Assembly: GCA_964586835.1 (NCBI GenBank)
Contig: CAZPIC010000045.1
Span: 1-14,989 of the forward strand
Reading direction: 5' to 3'
DNA: 14,989 nt
Origin: CAZLYF01 sp964586835
GTDB taxonomy: Bacteria > Bacillota > Clostridia > Christensenellales > Aristaeellaceae
The position numbers and the translations under genes were made by a program. Below the pieces are notes generated by a model. It saw only the letters and a program-made list of their open reading frames with translations. It did no database searches and was not told the DNA's origin. Below, piece after piece: positions 7,729 through 14,936 of this stretch (position 1 is its first letter; every line of letters begins with the position of its first letter).

Positions 7729-8981
7729 GGGCTGGGTGTGGTGGCGATCCATGGCCGAGGAGGTATCGGAGGCTGGCGGCGCTATGCTTCGCCGTCCTGG
7801 CACTGGGTGTCGCGGCGCCGTCCCCGCCCCTCGCAGTGGCTGCGGGTGAGTACCGGGAGCTGAATGTGGGCGCTACCGGCGAGGATGTGACGGCGCTGAA
7901 ATCAAGGCTCTTTGAGCTTGGGTACTATCTGACGACAAAGGTCAGCAAGGCCTATAACGAGGATACCGCGCGGAAGGTGGGGGAGTTTCAAAAGCGCAAC
8001 GGGATGGAGCCGACGGGAATCGCGACGCTTGAAACGCAGGCCCTGCTGTTCTCCAAAGAGGCGACGCCGCAGCCTCTGCCCACATCTGTCCCCTGGCCCG
8101 GGACAGAGCCCACGTCCGGGCCTTCAAAATGGTTGTGGTTCCCAGGCGTGGGGCCTGAGGGATTTCTGTCGAACCCGAAAGCCAATCCCATCATCCACAG
8201 CGATGACCAGGACGGTCGGTGGATCTATGTCGGTGCCTCCCTGCGGGTGGACATCAAGCGCTTTCGGCGCGCTGACGTTCCCCTGGAATGGTATGAGGTG
8301 GATATCCGTGTGGCGCCGGGGACGCTGCCCCGCGCGCTCCTGTCTGCGAAAGGCGGTACACGGTTTGAGCTTCCTCTGAACCTGGCCCAGGAGGCGGGGG
8401 CTGTGTTTGCCATTACGGACGATTTTTTTGGGTATCGAACTGTGAACAAAAAGCGCGTAGGGATCGTCCTGCGCGACGGCAAGATCCTCTCGGAACGAAC
8501 CTATGAGCAGGACCGCTCCCGGATCCCCTCGCTGGAGGTGCTCGCGCTCCACGCGGACGGCACGCTGAAGACCTATGACAGCGACGCGCATACAGGGGAA
8601 GAGTACCTTCAGATGGGCGTGACGGATACCTGGGCTTTCGGGCCCGTGCTGGTCCGGGACGGGGAGGTGCCCCGCTACTACTATTCGGAAGATTACCGTA
8701 GCTACCGGGAGCCCCGCTGCGCCTTTGGGATGGCGGAGCCTGGGCATTACCTGGCGCTGGTTGTCACCGGACGCAGGACCTCAAGCAAGGGCGCCTATTT
8801 TGGATGGATGGCTGAAAAAATGAAACGGATGGGGGCTGTAGAAGCCCTCAACCTGGACGGGGGCAATACGGTAGCCCTTGTATTCATGGACAGAGTGCTC
8901 AACAAGTACGACGGGCGCAACCAGGAATCCAACCGGAAGGTATCCGGCGTGATTGCCTTTTGTGACAGCGGAGCGCCGTGA
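7725..8981 (+). CDS. Exported peptidoglycan-binding phosphodiester glycosidase (NAGPA domain)
   Basis: A 418-residue secreted protein. A basic N-terminus and hydrophobic segment (about 11-40, ending AVAA) form a signal peptide. Residues 44-108 are a PG_binding_1 domain (LNVGATGEDVTALKSRLFELGYY, FQKRNGM), likely holding the enzyme on the wall. A Pro/Thr-rich linker (113-135) precedes a phosphodiester glycosidase domain at about 175-413. This is the NAGPA family (related to GlcNAc-1-phosphodiester alpha-N-acetylglucosaminidase and exopolysaccharide proteins), with GYRTVNKKRVGIVLRDG, TWAFGPVLV and NLDGGNT (376-382). The likely role is removing or trimming phosphodiester-linked sugars on a wall polymer (inference). 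The GTG at 7725 is the only reasonable start: no ATG lies in frame before the signal peptide, and GGAG sits eight bases upstream. It converges on the LCP gene with 31 bases between stops. Confidence 0.9.
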   Translation: MRAGCGGDPWPRRYRRLAALCFAVLALGVAAPSPPLAVAAGEYRELNVGATGEDVTALKSRLFELGYYLTTKVSKAYNEDTARKVGEFQKRNGMEPTGIATLETQALLFSKEATPQPLPTSVPWPGTEPTSGPSKWLWFPGVGPEGFLSNPKANPIIHSDDQDGRWIYVGASLRVDIKRFRRADVPLEWYEVDIRVAPGTLPRALLSAKGGTRFELPLNLAQEAGAVFAITDDFFGYRTVNKKRVGIVLRDGKILSERTYEQDRSRIPSLEVLALHADGTLKTYDSDAHTGEEYLQMGVTDTWAFGPVLVRDGEVPRYYYSEDYRSYREPRCAFGMAEPGHYLALVVTGRRTSSKGAYFGWMAEKMKRMGAVEALNLDGGNTVALVFMDRVLNKYDGRNQESNRKVSGVIAFCDSGAP

Positions 8982-9012
8982 GGGACCGCGTCCGGGGCAT
9001 CCCTGAGGCCGC

Positions 9013-10401
9013 TCACCGGAAGTTGACGTAGACCTCGTTGACCAGCGGGTCGTCGTCATGGTACTTGGCGGTGCGCCAGGTGATTTTACCGCCCTTTTTG
9101 GGATAGGCTATCAGTTTGGCAAGGGTGTCGCCGCGGGTCCTCAGCACGTTGCAGGCCTGGGTCAGCGCTTTGGTGTCCGCGCTGGAGAGGCTATGTGAGG
9201 CGGTGAGGAAGGCTTTCTGTACGGCTGCGATGGATTCCCTCAGTTTCTCCTCCGCGTCCCGGGCCTGCCCGGTGTCGGCGAGGGCTCCCTCGCTCGCTTC
9301 CAGGAAGTTCAGGATACCGTCGGCAGCGGACAGAAAACGAATGGCCGTGAAGCCGGAGTCGTAGAGCCACTTTGCGTACCCATAGGATACATAGTCAAGG
9401 TCCGATACCTCTACACCAAAGACCTGGCGAACGACTTCGCGGCGGTTGTCCATGTCGGTGAACGTGAACTTCCAGTTGCCAAACGCGTTGCGGTAGGTGC
9501 CATAGATTGCGTGTGACCCAATGGGATGCTTGCCAGCCCCGCCATCCGCCGCCAGAAAGCTCAGGGCGGTCTGTAGAAGGCGGGGCGTGTCCGTAGCAGA
9601 GATGTCTGTGTGCAGTCCGTTGCGTATGATGTCGTTTTGATGGGTGCGCAGCACCAGAGACAGCAAGAGCTTTTGGTTGCCGAGGAGTTTTTTAAAGAGC
9701 GCTGACAGAAGCTCGCGCTGTCGGCCAGTGCGCGCAAGGTCGCTGCCCGTCTGCACGGTGGCGTTGCGGCGTGCTCGGAAATAGTCGACGATGCCAGTGC
9801 CATCCAGGTGCTGAAGGCCTGCCTTGTACCGCTTGCCCCCGGAATTGCGCTTCCAGGGCCAGCTGCCCCAGCTGGCGTAGTAATTCATCTCCAGGTCGAA
9901 ATCCACGCCACCCAGCTCATCCCCGATCTCTTTCATAGCCTCCATGTCTACGGCAGCGTAATGGTCAATGCGGATGCCGCCCAGGAACCACTCGACGGTG
10001 TCCCTCACCGCCGCAAAACCCTCTCCCGACCTGGCGGGCTTTCCCGCGCGGGTTCCGCCCACGTTGATGGCGCCGTTGATTTTATACACCCCTCTGGTGC
10101 CCGGAACATAGGCAAGCGTGTCCCGGGGGATCGAGATGAGGTCCGCGCGGTTCTTGTCCAGGTTGACCGCGAGGAGGATGATGGTATCGGTATGGCTTTC
10201 TTCCACCCTGAAGGTATAGTCCTTTTTGTCGCTGTCAAGGCCCAGCAGGAGGATGTTGAGCATCCGGTCCGGAAGCGCGATGTATTCAGTGACTCTGCCG
10301 GCCTCCGGATCGATGAGGGGGTTCCCTCCTTCGGCTGGTGCGCAGAGGGGGAACAGGGATAGAAGGAGGGTGGCAGCGAGCAGGAGGGAGCGAATCTTCA
10401 T
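9013..10401 (-). CDS. LytR-CpsA-Psr (LCP) family cell-wall polymer ligase
   Basis: A 462-residue protein with an N-terminal signal peptide (MKIRSLLLAATLLLSLFPLCAPA) and an LCP domain at about 48-240. LCP enzymes transfer undecaprenyl-phosphate-linked anionic polymers onto peptidoglycan outside the membrane. Family features are LLLGLDS, SHTDTIILL (D72), ISIPRDT (R93, D94), YKINGAINVGG, YFRARR (207-212) and RTGRQREL (R224, R227). The remaining 220 residues form a C-terminal region I do not recognise. The start at 10401 is chosen over the in-frame ATG at 10440 because AAGGAA sits seven bases upstream and the signal peptide begins there. It is transcribed from a perfect consensus promoter at 10477-10505, divergent from the cit operon. 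Most LCP proteins have an N-terminal membrane anchor; here the hydrophobic segment looks cleavable, which is slightly unusual. Confidence 0.9.
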   Translation of the reverse strand: MKIRSLLLAATLLLSLFPLCAPAEGGNPLIDPEAGRVTEYIALPDRMLNILLLGLDSDKKDYTFRVEESHTDTIILLAVNLDKNRADLISIPRDTLAYVPGTRGVYKINGAINVGGTRAGKPARSGEGFAAVRDTVEWFLGGIRIDHYAAVDMEAMKEIGDELGGVDFDLEMNYYASWGSWPWKRNSGGKRYKAGLQHLDGTGIVDYFRARRNATVQTGSDLARTGRQRELLSALFKKLLGNQKLLLSLVLRTHQNDIIRNGLHTDISATDTPRLLQTALSFLAADGGAGKHPIGSHAIYGTYRNAFGNWKFTFTDMDNRREVVRQVFGVEVSDLDYVSYGYAKWLYDSGFTAIRFLSAADGILNFLEASEGALADTGQARDAEEKLRESIAAVQKAFLTASHSLSSADTKALTQACNVLRTRGDTLAKLIAYPKKGGKITWRTAKYHDDDPLVNEVYVNFR

Positions 10402-10476
10402 GCGTTGTTCCTTTCGACAGCAGCGCCTGCGCCGCCGCATCAGGGTCGTGGGGTGTCTGAGAGTCGCTGTGAAGCG

Positions 10477-10505
10477 ATTATAGGAAGACAGGGGGCTGAT
10501 GTCAA
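10477..10505 (-). promoter_or_regulatory. Perfect consensus promoter of the LCP gene
   Basis: On the minus strand, TTGACA (10500-10505), a 17-base spacer and TATAAT (10477-10482) match the housekeeping sigma consensus at all 12 positions. The transcript should start near 10470, leaving a leader of about 70 bases before the ATG at 10401. This predicts strong constitutive expression unless a repressor acts. Confidence 0.8.
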
Positions 10506-10537
10506 AGCGTCAGGTGAACTTCTGAAAGGGGGGCTGC

Positions 10538-10566
10538 TTTACATTCTCCGTGCCGACATATATGCT
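10538..10566 (+). promoter_or_regulatory. Candidate promoter of the citE-citF-citXG operon
   Basis: TTTACA (10538-10543; five of six consensus), a 17-base spacer and TATGCT (10561-10566; four of six). The expected start is near 10573, giving a leader of about 75 bases. It points away from the LCP promoter, with 32 bases between the two -35 boxes. A regulator binding between them could affect both. Confidence 0.45.
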
Positions 10567-10634
10567 GTGATTCAGGAAGAGTTGCGCCTACCGGGCAAAC
10601 CAGGCGCGGCGCATAGGGACATCTGCCAGGCAAT

Positions 10635-10640
10635 GGAGGT
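10635..10640 (+). promoter_or_regulatory. Ribosome binding site that fixes the citE start
   Basis: GGAGGT ends directly before the GTG at 10641 and six bases before the GTG at 10647. Only the second spacing allows initiation, so citE is taken to begin at 10647. Confidence 0.7.
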
Positions 10641-10646
10641 GTGCAA

Positions 10647-11528
10647 GTGATTCGCTCCCTGTTGTTCATTCCCGGAAACAGTCCGGCCATGCTGGCTGGC
10701 GCTGATATCCACGGGGCTGACGCCGTGATCTTTGACCTTGAGGACGCGGTGCCGCCCGGTGAAAAGGACGCGGCACGCATCCTCCTGACGCAGGCGCTTC
10801 GCTTTTTGCCCTTTGAGGGGCTCAGGGTGATGGTCCGCGTCAATCCTTTGGACACCCCCTTTGCACGTGCGGACTATGAGGCTGTTATCCCGCTGAAGCC
10901 TGCCATGATCATGCCACCAAAGCTGTCTTCTGCGGAGGAAGCGCGGGAAATTTCATCGATGGTGGGCGCTCTGGAACGGCTGCATGGCATCGTGGAGGGG
11001 AGCATTGGCCTGCTACCCCTGATTGAGACGGCGGTGGGGCTGGAGGCGGCAGGCAGCATCGCAGGCGCTGACACGCGCATCAGCGCCCTGTTGCTGGGCG
11101 CGGAGGACCTGGCTGCAGACCTGAATGCCCTGCGCACGAAGGAAGGCGGGGAAATTCTATACGCGCGCGGCAGAATCCTGTCCGCTGCGAAGGCCGCAGG
11201 CATCGACGTGTACGATACTCCCTTTACGGACGTCAACGATGAGGAGGGCGTTCGAAAGGACGCCACCCTTGCGAGGGGCATGGGTTTTTCTGGAAAGGCA
11301 GTGATTTCGCCCCGCCATGTGGACATCATCAACTCGGTCTTTGCCCCGACGCCGGAGGAGATTGCTTTTGCCAGGGAAGTCCTCGCTGCGCTGGAAGAGG
11401 GCAGCCGCCTTGGCAGAGGCGCGGTGTCCCTGCGGGGCAAAATGATTGACAAGCCTGTCGCTGACAGGGCCAGACGCGTGCTACTAGAGGCCGCCGCGAT
11501 AGGGATGGAGGTGAACGGCCATGAGTAA
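10647..11528 (+). CDS. citE: Citrate lyase beta subunit (citryl-CoA lyase)
   Basis: A 293-residue cytosolic enzyme of the HpcH/HpaI aldolase superfamily. In the citrate lyase complex it cleaves citryl-ACP to oxaloacetate and acetyl-ACP. The sequence has the typical start IRSLLFIPGN, the FDLEDAVPPGEKDAAR loop, VRVNPLDTPFARAD, and the acidic metal and substrate residues in LIETAVGLEAA and LLGAEDLAADL. Length is normal. It overlaps citF (stop TAA at 11526-11528, citF ATG at 11521). The gene normally found just upstream, citD, is not there. CitE-like proteins also occur alone, acting on other acyl-CoA substrates, but the citF and citXG neighbours make citrate lyase the best call. Confidence 0.92.
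   Translation: MIRSLLFIPGNSPAMLAGADIHGADAVIFDLEDAVPPGEKDAARILLTQALRFLPFEGLRVMVRVNPLDTPFARADYEAVIPLKPAMIMPPKLSSAEEAREISSMVGALERLHGIVEGSIGLLPLIETAVGLEAAGSIAGADTRISALLLGAEDLAADLNALRTKEGGEILYARGRILSAAKAAGIDVYDTPFTDVNDEEGVRKDATLARGMGFSGKAVISPRHVDIINSVFAPTPEEIAFAREVLAALEEGSRLGRGAVSLRGKMIDKPVADRARRVLLEAAAIGMEVNGHE
11507..11514 (+). promoter_or_regulatory. Strong ribosome binding site of citF
   Basis: GGAGGTGA is a full match to the 16S anti-Shine-Dalgarno sequence. It lies inside the end of citE, six bases before the citF ATG at 11521. It fixes this start and argues against a longer citF N-terminus. Confidence 0.75.
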
Positions 11529-12924
11529 GACCGTCTCTTCGCTGTGGGAGGCCATGCATCTGTGTGGCATCCGCGACGGCATGTCCGTCTCGTTCCACCA
11601 TCATCTGAGAAACGGGGATCGTGTCCTCAACAGGGTGCTTGAGGAGGCGGCAAGCCACGGCATCAAGGGCTTGAAGGTGCAGGCAAGTTCCCTGTTTGAT
11701 GTCCATAAGCCGCTGATAGACCATATCCGATCAGGTGTCGTGGCCGGGATTGAGACGAACTATATGGGCAGTGTGGTAGGCCGCGCGATCTCTGAGGGCG
11801 TGATGGAAGCGCCTGTCGTCTTCAGGACACACGGAGGCAGGGCGGAAGCCATCGACAGCGGCCGTGCACACATTGACATCGCCTTCATTGCAGCGCCTGC
11901 GGCTGACCAAATGGGAAACATCAACGGAATAGGCGGACCTGCTGCCTGCGGCTCCCTTGGGTATACGATTCCTGATGCAAAAAGCGCTGACAAGGTCATC
12001 GCCATCACGGACCATCTGGAGCCCTATCCCCTTATCCCTGTCTCCATCGGGGAGGAGAACGTAGATTACGTCGTTGTGACGGAGTCTATTGGAGACCCTA
12101 GGGGCATCGTATCCGGCACGACGAAAATTACCCGGGACCCGGCAGGGCTGGCGATCGCGAAGCTGACTGCCTCCCTGATCGAGCACAGCGGCTTGCTTCA
12201 AGAGGGCTTTTCTTTCCAGACCGGAGCAGGGGGCGCTTCCCTCGCGGTGACAGCCTTTTTGAAGCCTGTCATGAGGCGCCTGGGCATCACCGGAAGCTTC
12301 GGCCTGGGGGGCATCACGGGCTATATGGTGGACATGCTGGAGGAGGGATACTTTCGGTCTTTGATGGATGTGCAGTGCTTTGACCTGCGGGCGGTAGAGT
12401 CCATCCGTAAAAACCCCAGGCACCTTGAGATCTCCGCCACCCGCTATGCAAGCCCGGGAGCCCGGTCTTCGGCGGTCAATTCTTTGGATGTTGTGGTGCT
12501 GGGGGCTGCGGAGATCGACACGGCTTTCAACGTCAACGTGCACACGGACTCAAACGGCAGCATCATGGGCGGCTCCGGGGGGCACAGTGACACAGCAGCA
12601 GGCGCGAAGCTTGCCATTGTGGTGGCGCCTCTCTTTCGCGCTCGGCTGCCCATCGTGGTGGGAAAGGTACAGTGCGTGTCGACGCCTGGCAGCACGGTGG
12701 ACGCGCTGGTGACGCAAAAGGGCATCGCTGTCAATCCCTTGAAGCCTGAGCTTCGTGACAGGCTGAGGCAAGCAGGGTTGCCCCTTTATGAGATAGACGC
12801 CCTGAAACGAATGGCAGAACAGCTGACGGGAGTACCGGAGACCGTTTCTCCATGCGGGAGGGTCATAGCCGAGGTGGAGTACAGGGACGGAAAGGTCATT
12901 GACCGCTTGCATAGCGTAGTATGA
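11521..12924 (+). CDS. citF: Citrate lyase alpha subunit (citrate CoA-/ACP-transferase)
   Basis: A 467-residue cytosolic subunit that swaps citrate for acetate on the acyl carrier protein, forming citryl-ACP for CitE. Typical family segments are DGMSVSFHHHLRNGD (about 20-34), GLKVQASSL, HGGRAEAIDSG, DQMGNINGIGG, GSFGLGGITGYMVDM, NVNVHTDSNGSIMGGSGGHSDTAAGAKL and VVGKVQCVSTPG. Known CitF proteins are about 500-517 residues. This one lacks roughly 40 N-terminal residues that usually precede the SFHHHLRNGD region, and the strong ribosome binding site at 11507 supports the short form. Its stop overlaps the start of citXG (ATGA at 12921-12924). Confidence 0.93.
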   Translation: MSKTVSSLWEAMHLCGIRDGMSVSFHHHLRNGDRVLNRVLEEAASHGIKGLKVQASSLFDVHKPLIDHIRSGVVAGIETNYMGSVVGRAISEGVMEAPVVFRTHGGRAEAIDSGRAHIDIAFIAAPAADQMGNINGIGGPAACGSLGYTIPDAKSADKVIAITDHLEPYPLIPVSIGEENVDYVVVTESIGDPRGIVSGTTKITRDPAGLAIAKLTASLIEHSGLLQEGFSFQTGAGGASLAVTAFLKPVMRRLGITGSFGLGGITGYMVDMLEEGYFRSLMDVQCFDLRAVESIRKNPRHLEISATRYASPGARSSAVNSLDVVVLGAAEIDTAFNVNVHTDSNGSIMGGSGGHSDTAAGAKLAIVVAPLFRARLPIVVGKVQCVSTPGSTVDALVTQKGIAVNPLKPELRDRLRQAGLPLYEIDALKRMAEQLTGVPETVSPCGRVIAEVEYRDGKVIDRLHSVV

Positions 12925-14255
12925 TGGACCGGGCCGTATTGGAGGCTCGGGAGCTTAGATGGCGGCTGCGCAGGGAGCTTGTTCAGATTCACGGGCGCGC
13001 CATTGTGTCCGTTACGCTGCGTGCTCCCCAGGCGTTGCGCACGTCGGAGTCCTTTAGGATTGTTCACAGGGAGCTATGTAAACGCCTCCGCGCTTTCATC
13101 AAAGGGGAAGGTACAGACCTGGACCCGATCCTTGAGACGGTGGACGCGGAAGGGCCCTGTGCCTATTTTGCCGCGTGCGATGCGGAACAGGTCAAAGCGC
13201 TCTGCATTCGTTTTGAAGACGGACAACCCGGTGGGGAGCTTCTGGACGCAGATGTCATGAACGTTGCGGGAGAGGCCCTTCACCGAGGGAGGGTATCGGG
13301 GCAGGGGCGTCGCTGTGCTGTCTGTGGAAGGGCGCCCGCGCTGGAATGCATTTTAAGCCGCACGCATCCTACGCAGGAGACCGAGGCAGCCTTTGAGCGC
13401 CTGGCTGCCGGCATACCGTCCGGAGCAGATGCGGTGGCCAAGCGCATCGCGCAGGCAGCGCTACGGGCTGTGCTTTACGAGCTGGCTGTGACCCCTAAGC
13501 CAGGCTTGGTCGACAGGCAGGGGACCGGCTCCCACACGGATATGGGTTTTTTTACCTTCCTTGACGGAGCATCCGCGCTGGCTCCCTACTTTCTTGCCTG
13601 CACCAGGACCGGGGTGGCGCATTCCGGTCGCCCGGATCAGCTTTTAAAGGAACTCAGGCCCTTGGGCATCAGAGCGGAGCAGGAGATGCTGCGTGCGACC
13701 AGCGGCCTGAACACGCACAAGGGGACCGTGTTTTCTATGGGAATCCTCTGTGCCTCGGCGGGCTACTTGGCCGGTCGAGGCCTGCCGCTTGCCACGGAAG
13801 AGGTCTGCCGCCTGGCGGGTGAAATCGCAGCACCCGCCCTTTCAGACTTTGGACAGGAGCACCTCACGCCTACCCATGGCCTCACAGCCTTCCGGGCCTT
13901 GGGGGTTCATGGTGCCCGGGGGGAAGCTGCGGCGGGGTTTCCCTCGGTGCAGCGCCACGCGCTGCCGGTACTAAGGGGCCTCCTGCGCGCGGGCAGGGAC
14001 GTTGATGCCGCAGGAACCTCGGCCCTGCTATCCCTGATGGCCCATGTGGAGGACACCAATGTCTTGCACCGCGCGGGACTCAAAGGGCTTTATGTCCTGC
14101 GCCGCGAGGCATCCAGGCTGCTTTCCGAAGGTTTTGATGCAAACAGTCTTGCTCGCTTCGGTCGCCTGCTTGAGGACGAAAATATTAGCCCGGGTGGCTG
14201 CGCAGACCTGCTTGCGCTTGCCTTTTTTCTGTATTTTCTTGAATGTTTTGACTGA
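12921..14255 (+). CDS. citXG: CitX-CitG fusion: citrate lyase prosthetic-group synthesis and transfer
   Basis: A 444-residue fusion. The CitX part (about 1-165) is apo-citrate lyase phosphoribosyl-dephospho-CoA transferase, shown by GGELLDADV (104-112), RRCAVCGRAPALEC (C132, C135, C143) and THP. The CitG part (about 170-444) is triphosphoribosyl-dephospho-CoA synthase, shown by TPKPGLVDRQGTGSHTDM (191-208), LTPTHGL, GARGEAAAGFPSV, HVEDTNVLHRAGL and ISPGGCADLLA near the C-terminus. The first step joins dephospho-CoA and ATP; the second attaches the product to a serine of CitD. Such fusions are known in some bacteria. The start ATG at 12921 overlaps the citF stop and has a weak ribosome binding site, so translation is probably coupled. 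Its target CitD is not in the window. Confidence 0.93.
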   Translation: MMDRAVLEARELRWRLRRELVQIHGRAIVSVTLRAPQALRTSESFRIVHRELCKRLRAFIKGEGTDLDPILETVDAEGPCAYFAACDAEQVKALCIRFEDGQPGGELLDADVMNVAGEALHRGRVSGQGRRCAVCGRAPALECILSRTHPTQETEAAFERLAAGIPSGADAVAKRIAQAALRAVLYELAVTPKPGLVDRQGTGSHTDMGFFTFLDGASALAPYFLACTRTGVAHSGRPDQLLKELRPLGIRAEQEMLRATSGLNTHKGTVFSMGILCASAGYLAGRGLPLATEEVCRLAGEIAAPALSDFGQEHLTPTHGLTAFRALGVHGARGEAAAGFPSVQRHALPVLRGLLRAGRDVDAAGTSALLSLMAHVEDTNVLHRAGLKGLYVLRREASRLLSEGFDANSLARFGRLLEDENISPGGCADLLALAFFLYFLECFD

Positions 14256-14267
14256 AAAGGATGGGTT

Positions 14268-14849
14268 TCAGCCTGGATCGCCCATTTGTCGGGCAACCTC
14301 TGCCTCGCAGGACTTCATGGCGTCGAGGGTCTTGCGAAGGAGGGTGTCCAGATCCCAGCCAAGGAGTTCCGCGCCTCTTGAGATCACCTCGCGCGAACAG
14401 CCTGCTGCGAAGGCCTTGTCCTTGAATTTCTTTTTGAGGGATTTGAGTTCCATGTCCTGCACGGACTTGGACGGCCGCATCAGAGCAGCGGCCCAGATGA
14501 GTCCTGTCAGCTCATCGGCCGCAAAGAGGATTTTTTCCATGGTGTGCACAGGCTGCGGCAGCCCTTCGTGGATGCTCCAGCCATGGCTTTGTACCGCGTG
14601 GATGAGGCGGTCATCCGCCCCTATTTCACGGAGCAGTCCCGGTGCTCGGAGACAGTGCTCCTCGGGAAAACAACCAAAGTCGATGTCGTGCAGCAGCCCT
14701 GCCAATGCCCAGAAGTCTGCCTCGTCGGCATATCCCTGGTCGTGTGCGTACCAGCGCATCATGCCTTCCACAGAAAGGGCGTGCCGTCTATGAAAGGGCT
14801 CCGTGTTGTACTCGTAAAGCAACGCGAGTGCTTCTTCTCTGCTTACCAT
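14268..14849 (-). CDS. HD-superfamily hydrolase (COG2316-like)
   Basis: A 193-residue cytosolic metal-dependent phosphohydrolase of the HD superfamily. HD-site residues are H23 (RRHALSVEGMM), H54-D55 (GLLHDIDF), H84 and H89 (SHGW), and D112 (FAADELTGLI). The C-terminal half (MRPSKSVQDMELKSLKKKFKDKAFAAG) matches the conserved tail of the small 'predicted HD-superfamily hydrolase' family, whose substrate is unknown to me. The ATG at 14849 follows GGGAGG by five bases. The gene converges on citXG with only 12 bases between stops. Its promoter has a perfect palindrome over the -10 (see 14882-14895), suggesting control by a dimeric repressor. Confidence 0.9.
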   Translation of the reverse strand: MVSREEALALLYEYNTEPFHRRHALSVEGMMRWYAHDQGYADEADFWALAGLLHDIDFGCFPEEHCLRAPGLLREIGADDRLIHAVQSHGWSIHEGLPQPVHTMEKILFAADELTGLIWAAALMRPSKSVQDMELKSLKKKFKDKAFAAGCSREVISRGAELLGWDLDTLLRKTLDAMKSCEAEVARQMGDPG

Positions 14850-14881
14850 GCCGACCTCCCTGGGCCCGGGACTCGCGGGGC

Positions 14882-14895
14882 CTGTCGCGCGACAG
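14882..14895. promoter_or_regulatory. Perfect 14-base palindrome over the HD-gene promoter (candidate operator)
   Basis: CTGTCGCGCGACAG is identical on both strands. It overlaps four of the six bases of the -10 box (14892-14897) and covers the expected transcript start of the HD gene. A dimeric repressor bound here would block RNA polymerase. No regulator gene is visible in the window. Confidence 0.5.
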
Positions 14896-14920
14896 TAGCA
14901 TCCCGGGAAGAGGCTGTCAA
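14892..14920 (-). promoter_or_regulatory. Promoter of the HD-hydrolase gene
   Basis: On the minus strand, a perfect -35 TTGACA (14915-14920), a 17-base spacer and TACTGT (14892-14897). The expected start is near 14885, with a leader of about 36 bases. The -10 is weak. Confidence 0.55.
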
Positions 14921-14936
14921 GGCGCTTAAGAGCCGA

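Noticed and set aside
10402..10440. Longer LCP start at 10440 (MRRRRRCCRKEQR)
   Set aside because: The ATG at 10401 has a well-spaced AAGGAA and begins directly with the signal peptide; the longer form would add 13 mostly basic residues without a ribosome binding site.
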